DNA of 64,000 nt from Salinimicrobium terrae DSM 17865 (lineage in GTDB: Bacteria; Bacteroidota; Bacteroidia; Flavobacteriales; Flavobacteriaceae): the NCBI RefSeq assembly GCF_000424665.1, contig NZ_KE384223.1, positions 1 through 64,000 on the forward strand, written 5' to 3'. Under the pieces are notes generated by a model. That model did no database searches, was not told where the DNA came from, and saw only the letters and a program-made list of their open reading frames with translations. A program made the position numbers and the translations under genes. Shown one piece after another: positions 35,448-43,879 of this stretch; the stretch's first letter is position 1; the number at the start of each line of letters is the position of its first letter.

Positions 35448-36734
35448 ATGGCTTTAGAAATGAAAGTCCCTTCTCCGGGAGAATCGATCACCGAAGTAGA
35501 AATCGCCCAGTGGCTGGTTGCAGACGGAGATTATGTAGAAAAAGATCAGGCAATTGCCGAGATAGACAGTGACAAAGCTACTTTGGAACTTCCGGCAGAG
35601 GCAAGTGGAATTATCACGTTGAAAGCAGAAGAGGGAGATGCCGTAGCTGTAGGTGATGTGGTTTGCTTAATCGATACCGATGCTCCCAAACCCGGAGGTG
35701 GTGATAAGGATTCCAAGGAAGTGGTGGAAGAGGAGAAAGAGGCAACTTCGGGCAAAGAAGAAGAATTAGAATCTTCGAAAAAAGATAACAAAAAAGCTGA
35801 AGCGAAAACTCAGGCTCCCTCAAAACCAAGCACTCCGTCTCAGCAAAAAGAGACGTATGCAACGGGAAGCCCTTCTCCTGCAGCGAAAAAGATCCTTGAT
35901 GAAAAAGGGATGGATGCCAATTCTGTAAAAGGATCTGGTCGTGACGGCAGGATTACCAAAGAGGATGCTACTAATGCAAATCCTTCAATGGGAACTCCCG
36001 GACAGGGAAAACGCGGAGAAGAGCGCAAAAAAATGTCTATGCTGCGTCGCCGTGTGGCCGAACGTTTAGTGGATGTAAAGAACGAAACAGCAATGTTGAC
36101 TACCTTTAATGAGGTTGACATGTCTGCAATCTTTTCGCTTCGAAAGCAGTATAAAGAAGAATTTAAAGACAGACACGGAGTAGGTTTAGGATTTATGTCA
36201 TTCTTTTCTCTTGCAGTTGTGAGAGCTCTTGACCTTTTTCCCGGTGTAAACTCTATGATCGATGGAGATTACCAGGTAAAGTATGATTATAAAGATATTA
36301 GCATTGCGGTATCGGGTCCTAAAGGTTTGATGGTGCCGGTAATGAGGAATGTGGAGAATATGAGCTTCCGTGGAGTGGAAGCCGAAGTAAAACGTCTTGC
36401 CATTAAGGTGCGCGACGGGCAGATCACTGTAGATGAAATGACAGGAGGAACTTTTACCATTACCAATGGTGGGGTTTTTGGTTCTATGTTATCAACTCCA
36501 ATTATTAACCCTCCTCAAAGTGCAATTCTGGGAATGCACAATATTGTAGACCGGCCTGTAGCTATTGATGGTCACGTTGAAATACGTCCTATCATGTATG
36601 TAGCACTTTCCTATGACCACAGAATCATTGATGGAAAAGAATCGGTAGGATTTCTTGTGGCTATAAAAGAAGCTCTGGAAAATCCAGAAGAACTGCTCAT
36701 GGATAATGACGTGAAGAGGGCTTTGGAATTGTAG
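35448..36734 (+). CDS. sucB: Dihydrolipoyllysine succinyltransferase (2-oxoglutarate dehydrogenase E2)
   Basis: The 428-residue E2 has a single lipoyl domain (1-78, lipoylated Lys in [12 protein letters not shown]), then a long charged linker (about 80-140). A peripheral-subunit-binding domain covers about 143-178 ([15 protein letters not shown]...[10 protein letters not shown]). The catalytic domain has the [11 protein letters not shown] active site. It transfers succinyl groups to CoA in the core of the complex. It is co-transcribed with sucA and ends at a very strong hairpin terminator. Confidence 0.97.
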   Translation: MALEMKVPSPGESITEVEIAQWLVADGDYVEKDQAIAEIDSDKATLELPAEASGIITLKAEEGDAVAVGDVVCLIDTDAPKPGGGDKDSKEVVEEEKEATSGKEEELESSKKDNKKAEAKTQAPSKPSTPSQQKETYATGSPSPAAKKILDEKGMDANSVKGSGRDGRITKEDATNANPSMGTPGQGKRGEERKKMSMLRRRVAERLVDVKNETAMLTTFNEVDMSAIFSLRKQYKEEFKDRHGVGLGFMSFFSLAVVRALDLFPGVNSMIDGDYQVKYDYKDISIAVSGPKGLMVPVMRNVENMSFRGVEAEVKRLAIKVRDGQITVDEMTGGTFTITNGGVFGSMLSTPIINPPQSAILGMHNIVDRPVAIDGHVEIRPIMYVALSYDHRIIDGKESVGFLVAIKEALENPEELLMDNDVKRALEL

Positions 36735-36736
36735 AG

Positions 36737-36804
36737 GTACTAGAAAGGACAAAAAAGAAAGGCAGTGATTTCAGGATCACTGCCTTTCTTTTTTGTTCTA
36801 GTAC
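36737..36804. terminator. Very long bidirectional terminator hairpin
   Basis: A perfect 21-bp stem (36749-36769 with 36776-36796) and a 6-nt loop is extended by GTACTAGA/TCTAGTAC (36737-36744 with 36797-36804) after a 4-nt bulge. Runs of six A/T lie inside the stem. It can end sucB on the plus strand and the small peptide gene on the minus strand. Confidence 0.92.
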
Positions 36805-36902
36805 GCAAGCAAAGTGTAGATGTTGAGTACAAGAACAAAAATAATCAACAAGGCCATTAAAGCCGGAAACACCGGCAGGTGTTTTAGGTTAAAGAAATTC
36901 AT
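36798..36902 (-). CDS. Candidate 34-residue single-helix membrane peptide
   Basis: Below the usual length cut-off but coding-like: ATG at 36902 (MNFFNLKHLPVFPALMALL...) and a stop TAG at 36798-36800 that lies in the terminator stem. Residues about 14-33 form one long hydrophobic helix (ALMALLIIFVLVLNIYTLLA) after a short amphipathic head with Lys and His. The gene fills the only space between the sucB terminator and the retropepsin gene in the same direction. Function unknown. The call rests on composition, start/stop placement and the terminator. Confidence 0.5.
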   Translation of the reverse strand: MNFFNLKHLPVFPALMALLIIFVLVLNIYTLLAY

Positions 36903-36982
36903 AGCGGCAGATTTTTTGGTTAACCTCAAGGTAGTTAAACCTGTGCCACTGTAAAATGGGGGGAATCCCCCATTTTTAAAAA

Positions 36983-37420
36983 TTATTTAAGGTAAAGGTT
37001 CATGGACTTATAATCAATAATGGCTTTACCCTTTTTAAGGATGTCAGCTCCAATTATACCCTGTACTTTTTCAGCCTTATGTTTGACCAATGCATCATTT
37101 ACATGTTTAAGATCAAAAAGTACCAGGTCCACTTTTTTACTTTTCCAGCCTTTGATCTCAATAATGTTCTTCAGGGCTATTTGAGTCAGCATATTAGTTG
37201 CCCCGGCGCCTGCAGCTCTAACATCACTGTCTTCTGCGAGAAGTTCAAAATGAGAAACCGCATCCAGACCTACACACGTACTGGAGGCCCCGGTATCGAG
37301 GATAAAATTGCCTTCAATTTTATTTATTTTGGCTTTTAACTCCAAATGTTGAGTGGCGGTATAGGTGAGAGGAATTTTGTTATATCCTTTTTCTTTAAGT
37401 AACTTCTTAAGAGATGCCAT
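36983..37420 (-). CDS. Retropepsin-like aspartic protease
   Basis: From ATG 37420 the protein has 145 residues. A TTG start further upstream is rejected because it lies inside a -7 box. The single aspartic-protease lobe shows the active-site ILDTGASSTCV motif (about residues 40-50) and the hydrophobic-hydrophobic-Gly pattern IIGADIL (about 121-127), as in clan AA retropepsins that work as dimers. There is no signal peptide, so it is cytoplasmic. Physiological substrate unknown. It is divergent from tatD with tightly spaced promoters. Confidence 0.88.
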   Translation of the reverse strand: MASLKKLLKEKGYNKIPLTYTATQHLELKAKINKIEGNFILDTGASSTCVGLDAVSHFELLAEDSDVRAAGAGATNMLTQIALKNIIEIKGWKSKKVDLVLFDLKHVNDALVKHKAEKVQGIIGADILKKGKAIIDYKSMNLYLK

Positions 37421-37435
37421 TCTTTTCTTTTTTGC

Positions 37436-37467
37436 CAAAGATAGCTGTATAAAATAAATTATTTTTG
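37436..37467. promoter_or_regulatory. Back-to-back -7 boxes of retropepsin gene and tatD
   Basis: TATCTTTG on the minus strand (37436-37443) and TATTTTTG on the plus strand (37460-37467) both match TAnnTTTG. The plus-strand box ends 5 nt before the tatD ATG, predicting an almost leaderless mRNA. Confidence 0.6.
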
Positions 37468-37472
37468 CATTT

Positions 37473-38240
37473 ATGATAATTACAGATACTCATACTCACC
37501 TCTACAGCGAATCATTTAATGAAGATCGCGAGGAGATGATAAAAAGGGCTATAGACGCCAATATTAAACGATTTTTTATTCCGGCAATAGATTCAACGTA
37601 TATTGAAGACATGTATGCTCTGGAAAAACAATTCCCGGAAAACATTTTTTTAATGGCAGGTCTTCACCCAACTCATGTAAAGGAGAACTTCCGGGAGGAG
37701 CTGGCTATAGTTGAAAAACAACTCAACGAAAGAAAATTTTATGCAGTGGGAGAGACAGGAGTCGATCTTTACTGGGATAAATCTACCTTAGACATTCAGC
37801 AGGAAGCTTTTGCATATCAAATTCGGCTTGCAAAGAAACATAAGTTGCCAATCGTAATCCACTGTCGGGACGCTTTTGATGAAGTGTTTGAAGTCCTGGA
37901 GCAAGAGAAAGGAGAAGGTCTTTTTGGCGTTTTTCATTGTTTTACCGGAACATTCGAACAGGCTCAACAAGCACTTTCCTATAACATGAAGCTGGGAATC
38001 GGAGGCGTTGTTACCTTTAAAAATGGCAAAATTGACAGGTTCTTGGGTCAAATCCCGTTAAGCGAAATTGTTCTGGAAACCGATGCACCCTACCTTGCAC
38101 CGGCGCCTTACCGGGGGAAACGCAATGAAAGTTTGTATCTTGTTGAAGTTTTAGAGAAAGTAGCTGCAGTTTACGGCTCCACTCCCGAAGAAATAGCTAA
38201 AATTACTACCCGGAATTCCCGAGATATTTTTGGGGTATAA
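37473..38240 (+). CDS. TatD-family metal-dependent hydrolase (DNase)
   Basis: The 255-residue TIM-barrel enzyme has the full metal-binding set: DTHTHLYSE (HxH, residues 5-13), GETGVDLYWD, IHCRDAFDEV, FHCFTGT and LETDAPYLAP. Family members are 3'-5' DNases or RNases with roles in repair and quality control. Length and motifs are normal. It is probably followed in one transcript by the acyltransferase and asparaginase genes (52-nt gap, then overlap). Confidence 0.93.
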   Translation: MIITDTHTHLYSESFNEDREEMIKRAIDANIKRFFIPAIDSTYIEDMYALEKQFPENIFLMAGLHPTHVKENFREELAIVEKQLNERKFYAVGETGVDLYWDKSTLDIQQEAFAYQIRLAKKHKLPIVIHCRDAFDEVFEVLEQEKGEGLFGVFHCFTGTFEQAQQALSYNMKLGIGGVVTFKNGKIDRFLGQIPLSEIVLETDAPYLAPAPYRGKRNESLYLVEVLEKVAAVYGSTPEEIAKITTRNSRDIFGV

Positions 38241-38292
38241 CGGAAGTAAGTGCTTATAATTTTGTTTTTTTGCTAACCCAAATGATGAAATA

Positions 38293-39435
38293 GTGACAAA
38301 TTACGATGATATTCGGTTTTATGAAGATGCAGAAGTGCAGGAAGCCTTGAAGGATTATGTTAAGCATCCCATGATTAAGGGCCTTCTATATTATACCTTT
38401 CCGAATGTTCCTTTTGATAAGATAAAAGAGAAGGTATTTGCCTGTGAAAGTATTCGTGATTTCCAGACCAAAGTTATTTATCACACTGTACAGAAGGTGC
38501 TTTCCAAGAGCAGTGAAGGTCTGTCGTATTCCGGTTTTGACCGGCTTGATAAGGATGAATCCTATCTTTATATTTCAAACCATCGCGATATCGTTCTCGA
38601 TACCTGTCTCCTCAATGTGGTTCTTTACGAATCTGAACTTAAAATGACAGCTTCGGCCATTGGCGATAATCTGGTTCAAAAGCCGTTTTTACTTGCACTT
38701 TCCCGCCTGAATCGCAATTTTCTCGTGAAACGCGGTTTAGGACCAAGGGAAATGCTGAAGAGTTCTCAAAAGCTTTCAGACTACATTAGGAAACTTCTGG
38801 TTGAAGAAAAACGTTCGGTATGGATGGCACAACGTGAAGGAAGAACTAAAGACGGAAACGACCATACTCAGCAAGGCGTACTTAAGATGCTGGCGATGGC
38901 AAAGCAGGATGATTCTATAGCGGAATATTTTAGCAGACTCAAAATTGTACCGGTAGCTATTTCGTACGAATTTGATCCGACAGATGTTCTGAAGTTGCCT
39001 GAAATCCTTGCAAAAAGAATGGAAACGATCTATATAAAATCGGCTAATGAGGATTTTAAATCTATTCTTAAAGGAGCTCTTGGAAGTAAGGGACGAATAC
39101 ATTTAACTGCGGGAGAAACAATAAGTGCTGAAGCCCTGAAGCAAATAGAGGGGAATTCCGGCTCAGTAAATGAGCAGATTCAAAATTTAACTGCCAGTAT
39201 TGACCGAAGAATACATAGAAATTATAAGCTTTGGCCTGCAAACTATATTGCTTTTGATTTATTAAACAACAGCAGCATGTTTGAAGAGCACTATAATATC
39301 AAGCAAAAACGACAATTTGAGAGGAGACTTACGCGTCGGGTAGATTTTAAAAATTCCCTAGAAGTGAACAGCTATCTGCTAATGTATGCCAATCCGGTAA
39401 TAAATCAGAATAATCTGAATGAAGAGCAGCGCTAA
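38293..39435 (+). CDS. 1-acyl-glycerol-3-phosphate acyltransferase-like protein
   Basis: The 380-residue protein starts at GTG. The PlsC-type motif NHRDIVLD (HX4D, about residues 97-104) is followed by FLVKRG and WMAQREGRTKDG (about 178-189), the usual acyltransferase blocks II-III. Extra C-terminal 150 residues are helical and of unknown role. It probably acylates lysophospholipid or a related glycolipid precursor at the inner membrane. The last 17 nt overlap the asparaginase gene, so translation is coupled. Confidence 0.85.
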   Translation: MTNYDDIRFYEDAEVQEALKDYVKHPMIKGLLYYTFPNVPFDKIKEKVFACESIRDFQTKVIYHTVQKVLSKSSEGLSYSGFDRLDKDESYLYISNHRDIVLDTCLLNVVLYESELKMTASAIGDNLVQKPFLLALSRLNRNFLVKRGLGPREMLKSSQKLSDYIRKLLVEEKRSVWMAQREGRTKDGNDHTQQGVLKMLAMAKQDDSIAEYFSRLKIVPVAISYEFDPTDVLKLPEILAKRMETIYIKSANEDFKSILKGALGSKGRIHLTAGETISAEALKQIEGNSGSVNEQIQNLTASIDRRIHRNYKLWPANYIAFDLLNNSSMFEEHYNIKQKRQFERRLTRRVDFKNSLEVNSYLLMYANPVINQNNLNEEQR

Positions 39436-40447
39436 TATTCTTTTAATCTATACCGGTGGAACGATTGGTATGGTGAAGGATTTTGAAACGGGAGCACTTA
39501 AGGCTTTTAATTTTGATGAGTTACTTCAAAATATTCCTGAATTAAAATTGCTGGAACATCATATAGACACGCTGAGTTTTGAACGTCCTATTGATTCATC
39601 AAACATGAATCCTTCTTATTGGCTTCAAATTGCCGAAATTATTGATGAGAAGTATGAAGCTTATGACGGTTTTGTCATTTTGCATGGGAGTGATACCATG
39701 TCTTACAGTGCCTCGGCTCTCAGTTTTATGTTCGAGAACCTCTCAAAACCGGTAATTTTCACCGGTTCCCAATTACCTATTGGGGATCTGAGGACAGATG
39801 CCAAAGAGAATCTTATAACCAGCATTCAGATTGCGGGGCTGCAAAAGAATGGAAAGCCGGTAATATCTGAAGTTGGTGTTTACTTTGAATATAAACTGTA
39901 CAGGGGAAACCGCACTTCCAAGATCAATGCCGAACATTTTCAGGCTTTTGCGTCACCTAATTATCCGCCACTGGTGAATTCTGGAGTTCATCTTGCTGTT
40001 AACGATGCTTATTTATGGCAGCCAAACCACCGGCGCAAGATGAAACTTCATAGAGGTCTTAATGATGAGATTGCTTTGATAAAGATCTTTCCGGGGATAA
40101 ACAGGAGTTTGCTGGAGCATATTTTAGCCAAAGAAGGATTGAAGGGTGTGATTCTTGAAACCTACGGCAGCGGAAATGCTCCAACCCAGGACTGGTTTGT
40201 TCAATTACTGAAGAAAACAATTGCTACAGGAGTAGTCATTGTAAATGTGACGCAATGTACCGGAGGCAGCGTTGCAATGGGGCAATATGAGACAAGTACC
40301 CAATTAAAGAAAATTGGAATTGTTTCGGGAAAAGATATCACTACAGAGGCAGCTGTGGCTAAAATGATGTATCTCCTGGCCAAGGAACTTAGTCCAAAAG
40401 TTTTTAGAACTATTTTTGAAACTTCCCTACGCGGGGAAATGTCGTAA
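39419..40447 (+). CDS. ansA: Type I L-asparaginase
   Basis: A 342-residue cytoplasmic asparaginase converting asparagine to aspartate and ammonia. Both catalytic Thr motifs are seen: YTGGTIGM (about residues 11-18) and ILHGSDTMSYSA (about 87-98), with the Lys of RTDAKEN (about 125-131). No signal peptide is present, as in type I enzymes. It overlaps the upstream acyltransferase gene by 17 nt. Confidence 0.94.
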   Translation: MKSSANILLIYTGGTIGMVKDFETGALKAFNFDELLQNIPELKLLEHHIDTLSFERPIDSSNMNPSYWLQIAEIIDEKYEAYDGFVILHGSDTMSYSASALSFMFENLSKPVIFTGSQLPIGDLRTDAKENLITSIQIAGLQKNGKPVISEVGVYFEYKLYRGNRTSKINAEHFQAFASPNYPPLVNSGVHLAVNDAYLWQPNHRRKMKLHRGLNDEIALIKIFPGINRSLLEHILAKEGLKGVILETYGSGNAPTQDWFVQLLKKTIATGVVIVNVTQCTGGSVAMGQYETSTQLKKIGIVSGKDITTEAAVAKMMYLLAKELSPKVFRTIFETSLRGEMS

Positions 40448-40545
40448 ATTTTGGGGCTGTTACTTGACCAGCTTCTCTTTTTTTTCGTTATTTGGCGAAC
40501 TGTTCAGAAATAGCTAAAAAAAAGCCCTAGTCAGAATAGATTTTT

Positions 40546-40633
40546 AGAGAGGTGGCCGAGTGGTCGAAGGCGCACGCCTGGAAAGTGTGTATACCCCACA
40601 AGGGTATCGAGGGTTCGAATCCCTTCCTCTCTG
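40546..40633 (+). tRNA. tRNA-Ser (anticodon GGA)
   Basis: Acceptor AGAGAGG (40546-40552) pairs with CCTCTCT (40626-40632), with G as discriminator. The D arm (GGCCGAGTGGTCGAAGGC), an anticodon stem CACGC/GTGTG around CTGGAAA, a long class II variable arm and the GGTTCGAATCC T-arm are complete. CCA is not encoded. Confidence 0.97.
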
Positions 40634-40700
40634 CTAGTTTTTATTTGAATAAATATTTATATCTTTAACCCGTTAACTAATTAAATTAAGACAAAAAGTA

Positions 40701-41495
40701 ATGAAAAGATTATTTTCAATTTTGGTGATCGCTACAATTATGGTGTTCGGAGCCGTAGATGTGAATGCGACAAATAACGTGAATGCCTTGCCGGCTACCA
40801 TGGTGAACTTTGTTCAGGATGAAGATCAGGCAATAGCTGAAGAAACTGAAGATGTAGGATTTCACCAGGAGCTCAAAAGACGCTTCATCGAAGGTGGTCC
40901 CGGTTTTATGGGAATCGTACTTCTTTGTTTGATCTTAGGTTTGGCGATCGCGATTGAAAGAATTATATATCTTAACCTTGCTACTACCAACACTAAGAAG
41001 TTGGCGCAGGATGTTGAGGACGCTTTAAATACTGGTGGAATTGAAGCTGCCAAGGATGTTTGTCGTAACACAAAAGGTCCTGTTGCTTCTATCTACTATC
41101 AGGGTCTTGACCGCGCCGATGAAGGTACAGAGGCTGCTGAAAAAGCAGTTGTAGCTTACGGTGGGGTTCAAATGGGACTTTTGGAAAAGAACGTATCATG
41201 GGTATCACTATTTATTGCCCTGGCTCCTATGCTTGGGTTCATGGGTACAGTAATTGGTATGATCGAGGCTTTCGATAGAATTGAAGCAGCTGGAGATATG
41301 CAGCCTTCACTTGTTGCAGGTGGTATTAAAATCGCCCTTTTGACGACAGTATTTGGTTTGATCGTGGCTATTATTCTTCAGATCTTTTATAACTACATTA
41401 TTGCTAAGATCGACCGAATCGTGAATGATATGGAAGATGCTTCTATCACTTTGATGGATATCCTTGTAGAGTACAAGAACAAAAGAAGAGTATAA
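40701..41495 (+). CDS. exbB: ExbB/TolQ/MotA-family proton channel
   Basis: The 264-residue protein starts with a hydrophobic export-type segment (1-23) and has three membrane helices (about 50-72, 155-180, 200-230). The ExbB core is LFIALAPMLGFMGTVIGMIEAF and VAGGIKIALLTTVFGLIVAI. It forms the pentameric proton channel that, with ExbD, powers TonB-dependent transport or another envelope process. Here it is the first gene of exbB-X-exbD-exbD. A TATCTTTA -7-like box lies at 40660-40667. Confidence 0.94.
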   Translation: MKRLFSILVIATIMVFGAVDVNATNNVNALPATMVNFVQDEDQAIAEETEDVGFHQELKRRFIEGGPGFMGIVLLCLILGLAIAIERIIYLNLATTNTKKLAQDVEDALNTGGIEAAKDVCRNTKGPVASIYYQGLDRADEGTEAAEKAVVAYGGVQMGLLEKNVSWVSLFIALAPMLGFMGTVIGMIEAFDRIEAAGDMQPSLVAGGIKIALLTTVFGLIVAIILQIFYNYIIAKIDRIVNDMEDASITLMDILVEYKNKRRV

Positions 41496-41513
41496 CATTA
41501 CCAAGACTATATT

Positions 41514-41951
41514 ATGACCTTACATAAAATATTAAAATATATAGCGCTCGTTATCGGGGTTATTGGACTCATCCTTTGGGGTAGAGTTCTAATGGCCGGT
41601 GATGATGCTATAGAAAATTCGGCCGATGTACAGGCAAGTGTGGTAACTCCATTTCTATATGTGGCATACCTAGTGTTTGCAATAATTGTGCTCCTGGTGT
41701 TGTTCTATGTTATCAAAGGACTTTTCTCGGGAGATATTAAGAAAACACTTATATCTGTTGGAGCATTTATTGTGGTTATAGCAATTGCTTATGTACTTAC
41801 AGATGGAACAGAAAAAACGCTTAGTGACGGAACTACGCTTTCAGCCACTGCAGACCACTGGGTGGGAGCAGGTTTAGTAACCTTCTATATCCTTGCGGCA
41901 TGTGCAGTATTGCTAATGTTGCTTTCGGGAGCAAGAAAACTTATAAAATAA
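41514..41951 (+). CDS. Membrane protein between exbB and exbD
   Basis: This 145-residue protein has about four membrane helices (about 8-25, 45-70, 79-98, 118-138). No family motif is recognised. It is embedded in the exb operon, 18 nt after exbB and 7 nt before the first exbD, so it is probably a subunit or assembly partner of the channel. That role is inference from position only. Confidence 0.75.
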   Translation: MTLHKILKYIALVIGVIGLILWGRVLMAGDDAIENSADVQASVVTPFLYVAYLVFAIIVLLVLFYVIKGLFSGDIKKTLISVGAFIVVIAIAYVLTDGTEKTLSDGTTLSATADHWVGAGLVTFYILAACAVLLMLLSGARKLIK

Positions 41952-41958
41952 ATTAACT

Positions 41959-42567
41959 ATGGCCAGACGATCTACACCTGAAGTAAATGCCGGTTCATTG
42001 GCCGACATCGCCTTCTTGCTTTTGATCTTCTTCCTGGTGACAACAACTATTGAAACAGATAGCGGTATCAGCAGAAAGTTGCCTCCAATGCAGGATGAAG
42101 AGGTTGAACCTCCAATTATCAAAGAAAAAAATATTTTTAAGGTAATTGTTAACCGTAACAATGATCTGTTAGTGGAAGATGAGCTAATGGAATTGAGTGG
42201 TTTGAGGGAAGCAGCTATTGCCTTTTTGGACAATGGTGGCGGAGTAGGACCCGAAGCTTGTACGTACTGTCAGGGAGCCGGAGATCCAACTTCTTCAGAT
42301 AATCCTATTAAAGCAGTTATCATGCTTGTGAATGACAGGCAAACCGAATATGGAACCTATGTTGCAGTTCAAAATGAACTGGTAGGTGCATATAACGAAT
42401 TGCGTAACCGTTCTGCTCAAAGATTGTACGCAAAATCGTTCTCTCAAATGGAGGCAGATTATGACAACATCAATTATACAGGAAATAGAGAAAGATTAAA
42501 GGAGCAGATCGAGGAAATAAGAGATATGTGGCCTCAGAAACTTTCTGAAGCAGATCCTAAAAATTAA
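41959..42567 (+). CDS. exbD: ExbD/TolR-family biopolymer transport protein (first copy)
   Basis: The 202-residue protein has the ExbD N-terminus with proton-carrying Asp in SLADIAFLLLIFFLV (about residues 14-28; D16), then a periplasmic domain. The periplasmic part is larger than in E. coli ExbD (141 residues). It carries an insertion with a CTYCQG motif (about 97-102) that could bind metal or form a disulfide. It works with ExbB in energy transduction. The second exbD follows after 19 nt. Confidence 0.92.
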   Translation: MARRSTPEVNAGSLADIAFLLLIFFLVTTTIETDSGISRKLPPMQDEEVEPPIIKEKNIFKVIVNRNNDLLVEDELMELSGLREAAIAFLDNGGGVGPEACTYCQGAGDPTSSDNPIKAVIMLVNDRQTEYGTYVAVQNELVGAYNELRNRSAQRLYAKSFSQMEADYDNINYTGNRERLKEQIEEIRDMWPQKLSEADPKN

Positions 42568-42586
42568 TCGCGAAAAACTTTAGATT

Positions 42587-43069
42587 ATGGCAAAATTCAA
42601 TAAGAAAAAGAGTAGTGAGCTACCCGCGATAAATACTTCGGCTTTACCCGATATTGTATTCATGCTGCTTTTCTTCTTTATGGTTGCTACGGTAATGCGT
42701 GAGAATACCCTAAAGGTGCAAAATGTTTTACCATATGCAGATCAGGTAGAAAAGCTGGATAAAAAAGACCTTGTAATGTATATCTATGCGGGGAAACCTA
42801 GTAGTAGATACCAGCAAACTATGGGTACCGAGGCTCGTATACAGCTAAATGACAACTTTGCTGATGTTTCCGACATTCAGCGGTTTATATATGCTGAAAG
42901 GGAAACTAAAAGGGAAGAGTTAATTCCTTTCCTAACAACTGCACTCAAAGTTGACAATGAGACCAATATGGGATTAGTATCTGATATTAAAATGGAGTTG
43001 AGAAAAGCCGAGGCGCTAAAGATCAATTATACCACGCGTACCGGTGAAGCTGCACAAAACTTTGAATAA
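42587..43069 (+). CDS. exbD: ExbD/TolR-family biopolymer transport protein (second copy)
   Basis: This 160-residue ExbD has the membrane helix with the essential Asp in ALPDIVFMLLFFFMV (about residues 19-33) after a basic N-terminus, and a beta-rich periplasmic domain. Two different ExbD proteins next to one ExbB are common in Bacteroidota and may form a hetero-dimer inside the ExbB pentamer. The operon ends at a hairpin terminator 24 nt after the stop. Confidence 0.92.
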   Translation: MAKFNKKKSSELPAINTSALPDIVFMLLFFFMVATVMRENTLKVQNVLPYADQVEKLDKKDLVMYIYAGKPSSRYQQTMGTEARIQLNDNFADVSDIQRFIYAERETKREELIPFLTTALKVDNETNMGLVSDIKMELRKAEALKINYTTRTGEAAQNFE

Positions 43070-43092
43070 TTAAAATTTATTACTTTTTGAAG

Positions 43093-43128
43093 ATCCCCTT
43101 TCAACTTATTGTAAGGGGATTTTTTTTT
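43093..43128 (+). terminator. Terminator of the exb operon
   Basis: ATCCCCTT (43093-43100) and AAGGGGAT (43113-43120) form an 8-bp stem with a 12-nt loop, followed by eight further T. The T run also contributes the TTTG of the next promoter. Confidence 0.9.
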
Positions 43129-43157
43129 GAATGCTGTTTTTCTTCGCATTATCTTTG
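43126..43157 (+). promoter_or_regulatory. Promoter of the PorT-like gene
   Basis: TTTG (43126-43129), a 20-nt spacer and TATCTTTG (43150-43157) match the consensus, 14 nt before the ATG at 43172. The -33 element overlaps the end of the previous terminator. Confidence 0.7.
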
Positions 43158-43171
43158 ATCAAAATTCCAAC

Positions 43172-43879
43172 ATGTACCGGTTGCAAAAATGGCATTTAAT
43201 TTTCTTATTTTTCTCTCCCCTTTTTTTACAGGCCCAGGAAAGAAATGAAATTCCTGCGGTGATCGACAGCTTGTACCGTGAAGATCAAATATATTTTAGT
43301 TTCACGTACAACATCCTTACCGGGTCCCCGTCAGAAATTAGGAGTTCCCAGTTTTCGGGAGGTTTTCACACCGGTTTTATAAGAGATTTTCCTATAAACC
43401 AGCGCCGCAATATAGCTTTGGGAATTGGGCTTGGCTGGTCAATTGATACTTACGGGAATAACCTCTTTATAGGAGAAGCTGTAGAAGGAGAGGGAACCTA
43501 TTTTGCCGTCCTGGATAGGAATAGAGTTGATTTTGATGCTAACCGGTTTACAACGCAGTCTATTGATGTTCCTGTTCAGTTTAGATGGCGCACTTCCACC
43601 CCCTCGAGCTATAAGTTCTGGCGTATTTATACGGGGATTCGTCCTGCCTATGTTTATTATTTTCAGTCAAAATTTGTGCAGGATGGCAATACCTATAAGG
43701 AATCAAATGTTCCCGAGTTTGAGAAACTGCGATTGGGTGCAACCTTTACTTTTGGATATAATACCTTTAACTTCACTTTTTATTATAGCCTTAATTCCTT
43801 TTTTAAAGATGCTACAGTTAATAATGTAGACCTTGATCTACAGACTTTTCAGGTAGGTCTTACTTTTTACTTGCTATAA
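43172..43879 (+). CDS. PorT/SprT-like outer-membrane protein
   Basis: From ATG 43172 the protein has 235 residues with a signal peptide (WHLIFLFFSPLFLQAQ). A barrel-type sequence follows: GGFHTGFIRDFPINQRRNIALGIGLGWS, repeated Tyr/Phe strands and a C-terminal FQVGLTFYLL. The FIRD-P-IN-RRN-A-G-GLG pattern and its place after exbD genes fit the PorT/SprT proteins needed for type IX secretion and gliding. The start was chosen because the upstream ATG lies in the promoter. It overlaps the converging PAP2-like gene by 6 nt. Confidence 0.78.
   Translation: MYRLQKWHLIFLFFSPLFLQAQERNEIPAVIDSLYREDQIYFSFTYNILTGSPSEIRSSQFSGGFHTGFIRDFPINQRRNIALGIGLGWSIDTYGNNLFIGEAVEGEGTYFAVLDRNRVDFDANRFTTQSIDVPVQFRWRTSTPSSYKFWRIYTGIRPAYVYYFQSKFVQDGNTYKESNVPEFEKLRLGATFTFGYNTFNFTFYYSLNSFFKDATVNNVDLDLQTFQVGLTFYLL

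Noticed and set aside
42244-42280. CTYCQG segment in ExbD considered as a zinc ribbon or haem site
   Set aside because: Only one CxxC pair is present and no further ligands are visible; recorded only as an odd insertion.
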